In this document: positions 19,700 to 28,858 of the stretch, piece by piece
Layout of the letters: every line of letters begins with the position of its first letter
Numbering within the stretch: the first letter of the stretch is position 1
Program-made: the position numbers and the translations under genes
Assembly (NCBI RefSeq): GCF_014897705.1
Contig: NZ_JABUXV010000008.1
Location: forward strand, 124,001-188,000
DNA length: 64,000 nt
DNA from: Brachybacterium sp. FME24
GTDB lineage: Bacteria > Actinomycetota > Actinomycetes > Actinomycetales > Dermabacteraceae
Reading direction: 5' to 3'
The notes under the pieces: generated by a model
What the model was told of the DNA's origin: nothing
What the model saw: only the letters and a program-made list of their open reading frames with translations
Database searches by the model: none

Positions 19700-20448
19700 C
19701 AGCGCTGACCCCGCAGATCCTCGTCGCCGGCGATGTGACCGTCGGCGAGCGAGATGATGCGGTCGGCGCGCTCGGCGGCGTCGCGCTCGTGGGTGACCAT
19801 GACGACCGTCTGGCCGAACTGATCGACCGACAGGCGCAGGAACTCCAGCACCTCCTCGGTGGTGTGGGAGTCGAGGTTGCCGGTGGGCTCGTCGGCGAAG
19901 ACGACGGCGGGAGAGGTCACCAGGGCGCGGGCGATCGCCACGCGCTGGACCTGGCCGCCGGAGAGCTGCGACGGCAGGTGGGAGAGACGGTCCGTGATGC
20001 CGAACGCGGAGGTGATGGTGTCCAGCCAGGCGCGGTCCACGCGCTTGCCGGCGAGTTCGAGCGGCAGCAGGATGTTCTGCTCGGCGCTCAGCATCGGCAG
20101 CAGATTGAACGACTGGAAGACGAAGCCGATGCGCTCACGGCGCAGCTTCGTCAGCGCCTCGTCGGACAGGCCCGTGATCTCGGTGCCATCGATACGGATC
20201 GAGCCGTGGTCGACGACGTCGAGACCTGCCAAGGAGTGCAGCAGGGTGGACTTGCCGGAGCCCGAGGGGCCCATGATCGCCGTGAAAGCGCCGCGGGCGA
20301 TATCGACGTCCACCGCATCCAAAGCGGTGACGATGCCGGCGCCGGTGCCGAAGGTGCGGGTCAGGCCGCGGGCGACGATAGCGGGGGCATCGGCGGCTGC
20401 GGTGGGGTCGCCGGGGGAGGACGGTGCGGCCAAGGGCTGGGCAGTCAT
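19699..20448 (-). CDS. ABC exporter ATPase, MacB/LolD type
   Basis: This 249-residue ATPase has Walker [10 protein letters not shown] at about residues 60-68, the Q-loop [18 protein letters not shown], the signature [15 protein letters not shown] and Walker [14 protein letters not shown]. The length and the LPMLSAEQN segment are typical of the MacB/LolD group that works with FtsX-fold permeases. An N-terminal Ala/Pro-rich extension of about 25 residues precedes the domain. A GAAGGA site lies before the ATG. It is the first gene of the exporter pair; 185 bases separate it from the response regulator gene upstream, so it may have its own promoter. Confidence 0.93.
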   Translation of the reverse strand: MTAQPLAAPSSPGDPTAAADAPAIVARGLTRTFGTGAGIVTALDAVDVDIARGAFTAIMGPSGSGKSTLLHSLAGLDVVDHGSIRIDGTEITGLSDEALTKLRRERIGFVFQSFNLLPMLSAEQNILLPLELAGKRVDRAWLDTITSAFGITDRLSHLPSQLSGGQVQRVAIARALVTSPAVVFADEPTGNLDSHTTEEVLEFLRLSVDQFGQTVVMVTHERDAAERADRIISLADGHIAGDEDLRGQR

Positions 20449-20633
20449 CGGAGTCCTTCAGGAGGAGTTATGCGGTCATCCCTGATCTTTCCGTGCCGAC
20501 CAGGCCACCGGCGTCAGCCCGTGGTCGCGATGCGCGATGTGCAGCGCGACCGCAGGAGGGGAACGTGTCATACCGAGGTATGACCACCTCGTGAGATCGG
20601 CGCCGACACCTGGCGCGGACTGCGCGTGCCGGG

Positions 20634-21323
20634 TCAGTCCGAGCCGGGGGAGACCAGCCCGGTCTCGAAGGAGATGATCACGGCCTGGACCCGGTCCCGT
20701 GCCTCCAACTTCGAGAGCACGCGACCCACATGGGTCTTCACGGTCGCCTCGGCGACGAACAGCTCGGCGCCGATCTCCTGGTTGGAGAACCCGCGGCCCA
20801 TCAGCGTGAGGACCTCGCGCTCACGATCGGTCAGGACCTCGAGCACCGAGGTGTCCTTCTGCTGCGGCTCCGGGGTCGCGACCACGCGTGCCAGCAGGCG
20901 CCTGGTGGCCGACGGGGCGATCACCGCGTCACCGCTGTGCACGGTCCGGATCGCGCCGAGCAGATCCTCGGGCTGGGCATCCTTGAGCAGGAAGCCGCTG
21001 GCCCCCGCGCGGATCGCGGAGACCACGTACTCGTCGAGGTCGAAGGTGGTCAGCACGACGATCTTCGGTGCGCGACCCTCGGGAGCCTGGGCCAGGATCT
21101 GTGCAGTCGCCTCGATGCCATCCATCCGCGGCATGCGCACGTCCATGAGCACCACGTCGACGCTGCGCGAGCGCAGTTCCTGGACCGCTTCGGCGCCGTC
21201 GGCCGCCTGTGCGACGACCTCCATGTCATCCTGCGAATCGATCACCATCGAGAATCCAGCGCGCACGAGCGGCTGGTCGTCGACCAGGGCGACGCGCAGG
21301 GGGCGGTTCAGCGGTTGGGTCAT
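20634..21323 (-). CDS. NarL/LuxR-family response regulator
   Basis: This 229-residue protein has a receiver domain with acidic pair Asp15-Asp16 and phosphoacceptor Asp61 (VVLMDVRMPRMDG). The LuxR-type HTH lies at about residues 163-220 (LTDREREVLTLMGRGFSNQEIG). The partner kinase gene is directly upstream with a four-base overlap. The regulator very probably controls the ABC exporter that follows, as in LiaSR/VraSR-like systems with FtsX-fold transporters; this is inference from context. Confidence 0.93.
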   Translation of the reverse strand: MTQPLNRPLRVALVDDQPLVRAGFSMVIDSQDDMEVVAQAADGAEAVQELRSRSVDVVLMDVRMPRMDGIEATAQILAQAPEGRAPKIVVLTTFDLDEYVVSAIRAGASGFLLKDAQPEDLLGAIRTVHSGDAVIAPSATRRLLARVVATPEPQQKDTSVLEVLTDREREVLTLMGRGFSNQEIGAELFVAEATVKTHVGRVLSKLEARDRVQAVIISFETGLVSPGSD

Positions 21324-22666
21324 CGGGGGTCTCCTTCGAAGTGGGGCTGGGGGGTCGTGGGCATCGAGGTGCTCGTCGGTGCTGTCAGGGTGCCGGCAGG
21401 GCCTGCGTGAGGGATGGCCTGGTCGGGCGCGATCGAGGTCCCGTCCAGCGGCACCACGGCGCGCACCCGGTAGCCGCGGCTCGGGAGGGGGCCCACCTGC
21501 AGGGTCCCGCCGAACACGGACATCCTCTCGCGCATCCCGGTGGTGCCGTGGCCCTGACCGTCGGAGGCCGGGTCGATGCCCTGACCGTCGTCGAGGATCT
21601 CGATCTCCAACCGTTGCGCGGTGCGGGAGATCCGTACCGCGGCGGACGCGCCGGGCCCCGCGTGCTTGAGCACGTTGGTCAGGGCCTCCTGGACCAGACG
21701 GAACACTGACATCCCCAGAGCCTGCGGGAGGTCCTCGAGGCCCCCGTCCAGCTCGACGGTGACCTCGAGGCCCGCGACGCGCACCCGCTCGACGAGATCG
21801 TGCAGCATCTCCGGGCCGGGTTGGGGGCCGAAGCTGGTCTCGTCCTCATGGCGCAGCACACCCAGCAGGGACCGCATGTCCGCCAGGGCCGCGCGGCCGG
21901 TCTCCCCGATGGTGGTGAGCACCTCGGCGGCTTTCTCGGGCTTCTGGGAGGCGACGAAGCGGCCTCCGTCGGCCTGGGCGATGATCACCGAGAGGGAGTG
22001 GGCGACGACGTCATGCATCTCGCGGGCAATACGGGCGCGTTCGTCGGCGACGGCCAGCGCGGTGCGCTGCTCGCGTTCGCGGGCGGCCTGCTCGGCGCGG
22101 TCCCGGGTCAGGGCGAGCTGGCGCACCCGGGCGCGCTGCAGATTGGCCAGTGCCCACACTGCGATGATGGTGATGGTGCCGATCAGGAGCAGGCCGAAGA
22201 AGGCGGCGACGGCCTGACCCGGGCCCCCGTACTCGTCGAACAGGGAGACGAGAGCCCAGTACGACGCCTGGGCCAGGACGCCGAGGAATCCGGCGCCGAC
22301 TCCGATCCCGTGCACGACGGGCTTCCCGTAGGCGACTGCGCAGAACATGGCGTAGAACGTCATGGCATCGCCCACGACGACGGGAATGTTCACAGCCATG
22401 TGCAGCACAGCCAGGACGCCGATGATGACCACGCCCAGCAGGGGGCGTATGCGACATACCGCCGCGGCGGCGAACATCGGTACTGCGAAGAGCGTCCACC
22501 AGCCGAAGCTCCCGGTGAAGACGGCGCCCGCGAGGACCAGGACGGCTGCACCGCCGAATACGATCAGATCGACGGTCCCGGGGTTCTCGATGATCCAGCG
22601 GAACGGGTCGAGCCGACGGGCGCGCCCGCTCGGCGCGTCCGGCCGCATCTGGGGTCCGTTCGTCAT
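21320..22666 (-). CDS. HisKA_3-type sensor histidine kinase
   Basis: This 448-residue kinase has five to six membrane helices in its first 175 residues and almost no extracellular domain, as in intramembrane-sensing kinases. The dimerisation motif ARIAREMHDVVAHSLS carries the phosphoacceptor His218, and a HATPase_c domain follows (EALTNVLKHAG, DDGQGI, GHGTTGMRERM). The start at 22666 is preferred because TACGCT lies seven bases upstream as a -10 for a leaderless mRNA; an in-frame ATG at 22753 would add 29 Arg/Ser/Pro-rich residues. It heads an operon with the response regulator. Confidence 0.88.
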   Translation of the reverse strand: MTNGPQMRPDAPSGRARRLDPFRWIIENPGTVDLIVFGGAAVLVLAGAVFTGSFGWWTLFAVPMFAAAAVCRIRPLLGVVIIGVLAVLHMAVNIPVVVGDAMTFYAMFCAVAYGKPVVHGIGVGAGFLGVLAQASYWALVSLFDEYGGPGQAVAAFFGLLLIGTITIIAVWALANLQRARVRQLALTRDRAEQAAREREQRTALAVADERARIAREMHDVVAHSLSVIIAQADGGRFVASQKPEKAAEVLTTIGETGRAALADMRSLLGVLRHEDETSFGPQPGPEMLHDLVERVRVAGLEVTVELDGGLEDLPQALGMSVFRLVQEALTNVLKHAGPGASAAVRISRTAQRLEIEILDDGQGIDPASDGQGHGTTGMRERMSVFGGTLQVGPLPSRGYRVRAVVPLDGTSIAPDQAIPHAGPAGTLTAPTSTSMPTTPQPHFEGDPR

Positions 22667-22819
22667 GGTCACGAGCGTACGGCGCGCCGGGGAACGCCGC
22701 GTCCGACTGCGGTCGGATTCGGGAGTGGGGGCGCGGCCGCTCGGATCAGGCATGAAAAGACAAGATCAGACCGGATCAGTGCAGCGCGCAGCGCCACGGA
22801 GAAGTGCAGGAAGGCCGGA

Positions 22820-23566
22820 TCAGAGCAGGGTCTGGGGCTTCTCGAGGAGTTCCGGCCCGTCGTTGCCGACCGTGCCGACCGCGGGATCGACCTCCCGCAC
22901 CTCGAGGGTGGCGTCCTCCAGCAGGGCCGAGTCCTGCAGGATCCACTGCTGGGCGGCGTGGCGATCATCCATGGTGGTATCCAGCCAGGAGTCCACTGCG
23001 GAGCGTCGGAGCATCACGGGGGTGCGATCGTGGATCGCGGCGAGGTCACCGGTGGCCTCTCGGGTGATGATGGTGGCGCTGAGCAGGAAGCTGCCGTCCA
23101 TGGACGCGGCGGGCCCCTCATGATCGCCGGGGCCCTTCCACCAGGAGACCAGAGCCGCCATATACAGCGGCGACCCGTCGGCCGGTGCGATGAAGTACGG
23201 CTGCTTGCGGATGCCCTTCGGGCCCCGGAGCCACTCGTAGTACCCGTCCATCGGGACGATCGCCCGATACCGGCCCAGGCTCCCGCGGAAGCTCGGCTTC
23301 TCGCCGAGCGTCTCGCGGCGGGCGTTGAACGTGCGCGAGGAGAACGAGGCGTCCTTCGCGAACGGGGGCAGCAGCCCCCACCGGGCGACCCGCAGGGCCC
23401 GCAGCACTTCACCGGAATCGTGGTCGACGGATTCGGTGACCACGTAGATCGGCGCGGTGGGCGGGATGTTCCAGCGGCTGCGCAGGTGCGGGTCGCTGAG
23501 GTCGACGGCGTCGAGGTCATCGACCAGCGGCTCGATCTCCTGGAAGAAGGCGAAGCGACCACACAT
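22820..23566 (-). CDS. SRAP-domain protein (YedK/HMCES-like)
   Basis: This 248-residue protein must start at MCGRF, because Cys2 becomes the N-terminal catalytic residue after removal of methionine. It forms a thiazolidine crosslink with abasic sites in single-stranded DNA and shields them. Other conserved features are WNIPPT (Asn33), FNARRET (residues 80-86), the catalytic Glu111 in GYYEW and the late IHDRTPVML with the active-site histidine. The gene begins one base after the stop of the yihY-like gene, with the ribosome-binding site inside that gene, so they are co-transcribed. Confidence 0.95.
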   Translation of the reverse strand: MCGRFAFFQEIEPLVDDLDAVDLSDPHLRSRWNIPPTAPIYVVTESVDHDSGEVLRALRVARWGLLPPFAKDASFSSRTFNARRETLGEKPSFRGSLGRYRAIVPMDGYYEWLRGPKGIRKQPYFIAPADGSPLYMAALVSWWKGPGDHEGPAASMDGSFLLSATIITREATGDLAAIHDRTPVMLRRSAVDSWLDTTMDDRHAAQQWILQDSALLEDATLEVREVDPAVGTVGNDGPELLEKPQTLL

Positions 23567-23567
23567 G

Positions 23568-24731
23568 TCAGGAGTCCTTCGCGCGGGGGCTCTCGTCCGA
23601 GCTGTCGGCGGCGCCGGGGTCGACCGTGGGGATGCCGCGTCGGGGTGTGAGACGTGCATCCTCACCGGTGTAGGCCTCGGCATCGCGGTGGAGGTTGCGC
23701 AGGCGGATGTCGCGGCCCTCGTCGACGATGTCCTCGTGCTTGGACTCGGCCTTCTCGGCACCCTTGGACCCGCGCATCGGCAGGGCGAGGCCGTCTTCGG
23801 CGGGCTTGCCGGCCTCGAGTTCGCGGGCGCGCTCGAACTCGGCGTCGACCTCCGCCCCGAGGATGACGACGATGTTCATGATCCACAGGGCGAACAGGAC
23901 GGCCATGATGCCGCCGATGGCGCCGTAGCTGGAGTAGCCGGCAACGGTCCCCATGTAGATCGACAGGGCGACCGCGGCGACCGCGATGCCGACGATCGCG
24001 AAGACGCCACCGGGGGAGATGAGCCGGAACGGCTTGTCGATGTTCGGGGCGCCCCAGTACAGGATGGAGATCAGCGCGAACGCGATCACCAGGATCACCG
24101 GCCACTTCACCCAGGCCCAGATCGGCAGGAACGACTCGGTGAGGAACGTCAGGACCCCCTCGGCGCCGATCGTCGAGGCGATCGGGCCCAGCAGGCCCTC
24201 CACGATCGACTGGCTCAGCAGGACAGAGACCATGACCAGGAGGATGCCGAGGATCATGACCACGGTCAGTCCCAGCATCGAGAGGTTCATGCGGATCGGG
24301 CCGCGCCCCTCGGGGACCTCGTAGATCTGGTTGGAGACCCGGCCGAAGGCCTTGATGTACGCCGAGGCGGACCACAGAGCGGTCGCGATACCGATGATCA
24401 GGGCGATGGTCCCGCCGGTCGCCGATCCCATGAGCGAATTGACGGTCGAGGTGACCGCGTCCCCGGCTCCCAGCTCGGATCCGCTGGCCGCCGATTCGAT
24501 CCCGGAGGTGATGAGGGCGGCGATCTGATCCTTGATGTCCGAGAGCAGCAGCGTGGCCAGAGAGAACAGGGCCAGCAGCGTCGGCGCGATCGAGAGGACC
24601 ATGAAATAGGTGAGCTTCGCGGCCTGGTCGGTGCCGCCGTCGCGCGTGAACTCCGAGAGCACGCGCTTGGCCATGTACTTGACGGTGCTGCCGCTCAGGC
24701 GCGGGGCCTTGGCATCGGTGGAGTCGGCCAT
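23568..24731 (-). CDS. YihY/BrkB-family inner membrane protein
   Basis: This 387-residue protein has six membrane helices between about residues 35 and 285, and conserved segments such as AAKLTYFMVLSIAP, SASAYIKAFGR and WGAPNIDKPFRLISPGG that are typical of the YihY/BrkB family (once misnamed RNase BN). Members have been linked to export of virulence factors or small solutes, but no transport substrate is established. The C-terminal 100 residues are charged and cytoplasmic. AGGAG lies upstream of the ATG. It is co-transcribed with the SRAP gene, with no evident functional link. Confidence 0.92.
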   Translation of the reverse strand: MADSTDAKAPRLSGSTVKYMAKRVLSEFTRDGGTDQAAKLTYFMVLSIAPTLLALFSLATLLLSDIKDQIAALITSGIESAASGSELGAGDAVTSTVNSLMGSATGGTIALIIGIATALWSASAYIKAFGRVSNQIYEVPEGRGPIRMNLSMLGLTVVMILGILLVMVSVLLSQSIVEGLLGPIASTIGAEGVLTFLTESFLPIWAWVKWPVILVIAFALISILYWGAPNIDKPFRLISPGGVFAIVGIAVAAVALSIYMGTVAGYSSYGAIGGIMAVLFALWIMNIVVILGAEVDAEFERARELEAGKPAEDGLALPMRGSKGAEKAESKHEDIVDEGRDIRLRNLHRDAEAYTGEDARLTPRRGIPTVDPGAADSSDESPRAKDS

Positions 24732-24803
24732 GAGGAGGGCTCCTGACGGTGAAGACGTTCACGAGGGCGGGACGTCGACATCCTGCCATGGGCAGAGGCC
24801 GAA

Positions 24804-24860
24804 GAAGTTGTCCACATTTGCTGGGAGTGACGGGCGGCGGAACGGGATTCCCCCTACAGT
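24804..24860 (+). promoter_or_regulatory. Promoter region of the tadA operon with the shared element
   Basis: The element GAAGTTGTCCACATTTG (24804-24820) differs at two of 17 positions from the one before cpaB and is also 34 nt from the -10 hexamer, here TACAGT (24855-24860). Its core TTGTCCACA equals the preferred actinobacterial DnaA box. No -35 is seen. A 6-bp hairpin (GTGGCG / CGCCAC, 24868-24886) would open the transcript. Confidence 0.55.
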
Positions 24861-24936
24861 GACCGGCGTGGCGTGATCCGCGCCACGGGATCCGACCGGG
24901 AAAGGGACCGGTCGGTCGGGGCCGGGAGGGGACTGG

Positions 24937-26163
24937 ATGGACACCGCCACCATCATCGAGGCCGAATCACGCGAGCTGATCCGACGGCGCGGCCTCGATG
25001 CGCGCGCCGATCAGCTCGAGCCGCTGATCCGCGAGGTCGTCGCGGACTACGATCACCGTTCGTCCTCAGGCGAGGTCCCCGTCCTTCACGACGACGACAC
25101 CATGGTCGCCGAGGTCGCGGCCCGGATCGGAGGTTTCGGCCCCCTCCAGGAGATGCTGGACGATCCGACCGTCGAAGAGATCTGGCTGAACTCACCGAGC
25201 CAGGTCTTCTGCGCCCGCAACGGGCGCAGCGAGCTGACCACGATCGTGCTCAGCGATACCGAGGTCCGCGGGATCGTCGAACGGATGCTGGTGAGCTCCG
25301 GGCGCCGACTGGATCTGAGCACGCCCTTCGTGGACGCCCTGCTGCCCGACGGGTCGCGTCTCCATGTGGTGATCCCCAGCGTGACGCGCACCCACTGGGC
25401 CATCAACATCAGAAAATTCGTGGCCAAGGCCTACGACCTCCAGGGGCTGGTCGCCCTCGGGTCCCTCACCACGCAGGCCGCCGACTTCCTCGACGCGGCG
25501 ATTGCCTCGGGTCTCAACGTCGTCGCCAGTGGCGCGACCGGTGCGGGCAAGACGACCTTCCTGCGCTGTCTCGCGCAATCGGTCGGTGCGCGCGAGCGCG
25601 TCGTCACGATCGAGGAGGTCTTCGAGCTGGATCTGGGCCTGCGCGACGTGGTCGCCATGCAGACCCGGCAGGCGAACCTCGAGGGGACCGGCGAGATCTC
25701 CATGCGCCGTCTGGTGAAAGAGGCGCTGCGCATGAGGCCCAGCCGCATCATCGTCGGAGAGGTGCGCGAAGCCGAGACCCTGGACATGCTGATCGCCCTC
25801 AACAGCGGACTTCCGGGGCTCGCGTCGATCCATGCCAACTCGGCCCGTGACGCCGTCACCAAGCTCTGCACGCTCCCACTGCTCGCCGGGGAGAACGTCT
25901 CCAGTCGCTTCGTGGTCCCCACTGTCGCCAGCTCCATCGACCTCGTCGTGCACCTTGACATGCTGGCAGACGGCCGCCGCCGGGTGCGAGAGATCGTCGG
26001 TCTCAGCGGCCGTGTGGAGGACGAGATCATCGAGATCTCCGAGCTGTTCTCCCTGCGGGGCGATCGGCTCGTGCGGGGGGACGGCCACCCTCCTCATGCT
26101 GATCGGTTCGTCCGCGCCGGGCACGACCTGACGGCACTGCTGGGACGCGCGGAGGCGGCATGA
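24937..26163 (+). CDS. tadA: TadA/CpaF pilus assembly ATPase
   Basis: This 408-residue secretion ATPase of the VirB11/PulE type has an N-terminal domain to about residue 170, Walker A GATGAGKTT at 199-207, the Asp-box region VTIEEVFELDL near 223, Walker B RIIVGEVRE at 270-278 and a His-box (SIHANSARDA). TadA hexamers drive assembly and retraction of Flp-type pili with TadB and TadC. GGGAGGGGA lies before the ATG. The gene begins a seven-gene operon with overlapping start and stop codons. The N-terminal leader is shorter than in many CpaF proteins. Confidence 0.95.
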   Translation: MDTATIIEAESRELIRRRGLDARADQLEPLIREVVADYDHRSSSGEVPVLHDDDTMVAEVAARIGGFGPLQEMLDDPTVEEIWLNSPSQVFCARNGRSELTTIVLSDTEVRGIVERMLVSSGRRLDLSTPFVDALLPDGSRLHVVIPSVTRTHWAINIRKFVAKAYDLQGLVALGSLTTQAADFLDAAIASGLNVVASGATGAGKTTFLRCLAQSVGARERVVTIEEVFELDLGLRDVVAMQTRQANLEGTGEISMRRLVKEALRMRPSRIIVGEVREAETLDMLIALNSGLPGLASIHANSARDAVTKLCTLPLLAGENVSSRFVVPTVASSIDLVVHLDMLADGRRRVREIVGLSGRVEDEIIEISELFSLRGDRLVRGDGHPPHADRFVRAGHDLTALLGRAEAA

Positions 26164-27032
26164 GCGACGGCGCGTTCCTCGGACTCATCGGCGGGCTCGG
26201 CCTGCTCGCGATCTGGTGGTCCCTCTGGGAGCAGGAGGGGCAGGAGCCCCGGCGCGGCCGGATCGGCTGGATCATGGATCGCCTGCGCGACGACCTGGTC
26301 ACCGTCGGACTCACCTCGGTCCCTCCGGTCGCGGTGCCGGCCCTCAGCGCAGGGCTCGGGCTCGTGATCGCGGCGACGTTGTGGGCGATATCCAGCGCCG
26401 TCGTCCCCTCCTTGGCCATCGGTGCGGCATCGACGGTGCTGCCGGTGGTGTTCTTGCGTTCCGCCGCCCGCCGCCGCGCGACGGCCATGCGCGAGGTCTG
26501 GCCGGAGGCGGTCGACCACGTCAATTCCGCGATCCGTGCCGGGCTCTCCCTCCCCGAGGCACTGGTGCAGCTGGGCAGAAAAGGACCGGAGGAGCTGCGT
26601 CCGGCGTTCCATGAGTTCTCCCTGGACTATCAGGCCAGCGGTGACTTCGCAGGCTGCCTCGACCGGCTCAAGGTGCGCCTTGCGGACCCGGTCGGCGACC
26701 GAATCGTCGAGGCGCTGCGGATCACCCGCGATGTCGGTGGCACCGATCTCGGCGGGCTCCTGCGTACTCTCGCCGCGTTTCTCCGGGAGGATGCTCGAAC
26801 CAGGGCCGAGCTGGAGGCACGGCAGTCCTGGACGGTCAACGCAGCACGGCTCGCGCTCGCCGCACCCTGGCTGGTGCTGGCGCTGATGTCGACCCGGCCG
26901 CAAGCCGCGCAGGCGTATGACTCCCCGATGGGAATGGCGATGATCGTCATCGGTGCGGCGGTCTCCTTGATCGCCTATCGCGTCATGCTGCAGATCGCGC
27001 GCCTCCCGCAGGACGAGCGGGTGCTGAGATGA
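26160..27032 (+). CDS. tadB: TadB pilus assembly inner membrane protein
   Basis: This 290-residue protein has a helix at the N-terminus, a second pair near residues 60-100 and a pair at the C-terminus, with a type II secretion F domain between them (EAVDHVNSAIRAGLSLPEALVQLG and ALRITRDVGGTDLGGLLRTL). TadB and TadC form the membrane platform on which TadA acts. Its ATG overlaps the tadA stop by four bases, and its stop overlaps the tadC start in the same way. Confidence 0.92.
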   Translation: MSDGAFLGLIGGLGLLAIWWSLWEQEGQEPRRGRIGWIMDRLRDDLVTVGLTSVPPVAVPALSAGLGLVIAATLWAISSAVVPSLAIGAASTVLPVVFLRSAARRRATAMREVWPEAVDHVNSAIRAGLSLPEALVQLGRKGPEELRPAFHEFSLDYQASGDFAGCLDRLKVRLADPVGDRIVEALRITRDVGGTDLGGLLRTLAAFLREDARTRAELEARQSWTVNAARLALAAPWLVLALMSTRPQAAQAYDSPMGMAMIVIGAAVSLIAYRVMLQIARLPQDERVLR

Positions 27033-27973
27033 TCGATTCCGGAACAGTCCTGATCGGGGCGCTGCTGGGCTTGCTGCTCGGCACCGGCTTGGCGCTCATC
27101 GGCGGCCAGCTGCCCTGGCTGCGGTCGCGGGATCTCGCCGCGCGCATCGACCCCTATCTGCGACGATCGCGCACGGCGTCGCTGTTCAACACCCCGGTCA
27201 GCACGAGTCGCGCCCGTCTGGTGCTGGAGAATCTGATGGGTCCGATCGCGCACCGCATCCTGGGCGTTCTCGAGCGGCTCACCGGAGGGGCCGATCAGCT
27301 CGAGAGCCGACTCCGTCTTGCCGGTCGTCGCTCCTCCACCGATTCGTTCCGCATCGAGCAGGTCATCCTCGGCGTGATCGGTCTTCTCGCCGGCGTGGCC
27401 GTCGCCCTGGTCGCGATCGGCACGCGAGGCGCCAGTCCGCTGCTGGGTCTGTTCATCGTGGCCCTCGGTGCGCTGTCAGGAGTGCTCCTGCGGGACTATC
27501 TTCTGGGAGTTGAGATCACACGCCGGGCCTCGCGGATGGCGCGCGAGTTCCCTACCGTCGCCGACCTGCTCGCCCTCGCCGTCGCGGCAGGAGAGAGCCC
27601 GATCGCTGCGATGGAACGGGTCGCCCGGACCTCGTCCGGGGCACTGCCCGAGGAGTTCGCGGCAACAGTCGCCGACATCCGGTCCGGCACCAGCGTGTCC
27701 CAGGCGCTCACCTCGATGGGCACACGCACGCCCCTGCAGTCCCTGGCGCGGTTCGGAGAAGGAGTCTCCGTGGCGATCGAGCGCGGAACGCCCCTGGCCG
27801 ACGTGCTGCGTGCGCAGGCGCAGGACGCCCGAGAGTCCTCGAAACGGGATCTGATGGAAACCGCCGGTCGCCGCGAGATCTACATGCTCATGCCCGTCGT
27901 GTTCTTCGTGATGCCCCTGGTGATCGTCTTCGCGATCTTCCCGGGCTTGGCCGTCCTGGAGATATCCCTCTGA
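27029..27973 (+). CDS. tadC: TadC pilus assembly inner membrane protein
   Basis: This 314-residue protein is the second platform protein. It has an N-terminal helix, a central membrane pair (about residues 110-155), a GspF domain (PTVADLLALAVAAGESPIAAM and LADVLRAQAQDARESSK) and a C-terminal helix (MLMPVVFFVMPLVIVFAIFPG) that is typical of TadC. The ATG overlaps the tadB stop. A 126-bp gap follows before the pilin-like gene. Confidence 0.92.
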   Translation: MIDSGTVLIGALLGLLLGTGLALIGGQLPWLRSRDLAARIDPYLRRSRTASLFNTPVSTSRARLVLENLMGPIAHRILGVLERLTGGADQLESRLRLAGRRSSTDSFRIEQVILGVIGLLAGVAVALVAIGTRGASPLLGLFIVALGALSGVLLRDYLLGVEITRRASRMAREFPTVADLLALAVAAGESPIAAMERVARTSSGALPEEFAATVADIRSGTSVSQALTSMGTRTPLQSLARFGEGVSVAIERGTPLADVLRAQAQDARESSKRDLMETAGRREIYMLMPVVFFVMPLVIVFAIFPGLAVLEISL

Positions 27974-28099
27974 GCGATCCCATCCGTCCACAGGACCGAA
28001 ATCGTTCCCGACACGCGCATCACCGCAGACCAGCATCACCAGCAGTCTCATTCCGACCACCCCGGGCACCCGTCCGGATCATCAGCCGAGGAGGCCGAT

Positions 28100-28369
28100 A
28101 TGACCGTCCACCGAACCCGACTCCACCGTTCGCCCCGCCGCGCCCGCGCACTCACCACATCTCCCGGTCAGGTCGATGCGTCGGGTCGGCCCGGTCTCGC
28201 AGCGCGGCTGATCGCACGTCTGGGCTCCGACCGAGGGGACGTGCCCGGCTGGGTCCTCATCACGCTCATGACCGCTGGGATCGTCGTGGCCCTGTGGGCC
28301 GTCGCCTCGGACCAGATCGTGCAGATCTTCGAGAACGCCATGGCGCCGTTCCTCGGTGGAAGTCTCTGA
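28100..28369 (+). CDS. Small pilin-like protein of the tad operon
   Basis: This 89-residue protein has a basic N-terminus and a single hydrophobic segment near its end (GWVLITLMTAGIVVALWAVA) preceded by RGDVP. Size, position after tadC and the single C-proximal helix suggest the Flp major pilin or a minor one. The usual processing site has a glutamate at position +5 after the cleaved glycine; here that glutamate is missing, so the assignment is inferred from context. A good AGGAGG site lies before the ATG. The long positively charged leader of about 45 residues would be removed by a prepilin peptidase, which is not encoded in the window. Confidence 0.65.
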   Translation: MTVHRTRLHRSPRRARALTTSPGQVDASGRPGLAARLIARLGSDRGDVPGWVLITLMTAGIVVALWAVASDQIVQIFENAMAPFLGGSL

Positions 28370-28396
28370 GCGGCAGCGCGCTCGAGCACCCCTGCC

Positions 28397-28858
28397 ATGT
28401 TGATCACCTCGGAGCCCGACCCCGCTGACCGGTCCCTCTCGGCAGGCCAGGGTTCTCGCGCGCGCAGAGGTCGACGGCTCGCCCGGGCGCTGCGCGCAGA
28501 GGAGGGGTCGGCCGTCGCCGAGTTCCCGATGGTCGCGGTACTGATCATCGTGATCGCCCTGGGAGTGGTGCAGGCGGCACTGATCGTGCACACCCGCAAC
28601 ACGCTCATCGACGCGGCGGTCCAAGGCGCCCATCATGCGGCTCTCGTGGGTGCGGCGCCCGAGGACGGCGCGGAGCGCGCCGAGCAGCTGATCGAGGATC
28701 GCTTCGGCAGCTCCTTCCAGGTCGACTCCACTGCCGTCCAGAGCGCCGACGGAACCATCGAAGTGGAGATCAGTGCGACGCTTCCGCTGGTGGGGCTGTT
28801 CGGGCCCGCCGGGGCCATGAGCGTGGAGGGCCGAGCCCTCGACGAGGAGTCCTGGTGA
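28397..28858 (+). CDS. TadE-like pseudopilin
   Basis: This 153-residue protein carries the TadE motif EEGSAVAEFPMV followed by a hydrophobic helix (about residues 50-68). With cleavage after the glycine, glutamate stands at +5, as in type IV pseudopilins. The rest is a beta-rich extracellular domain that ends near GPAGAMSVEGRA. TadE and TadF are minor pseudopilins needed for pilus assembly. The ATG at 28397 has no clear ribosome-binding site, and the stop overlaps the GTG of the next gene. Confidence 0.82.
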   Translation: MLITSEPDPADRSLSAGQGSRARRGRRLARALRAEEGSAVAEFPMVAVLIIVIALGVVQAALIVHTRNTLIDAAVQGAHHAALVGAAPEDGAERAEQLIEDRFGSSFQVDSTAVQSADGTIEVEISATLPLVGLFGPAGAMSVEGRALDEESW

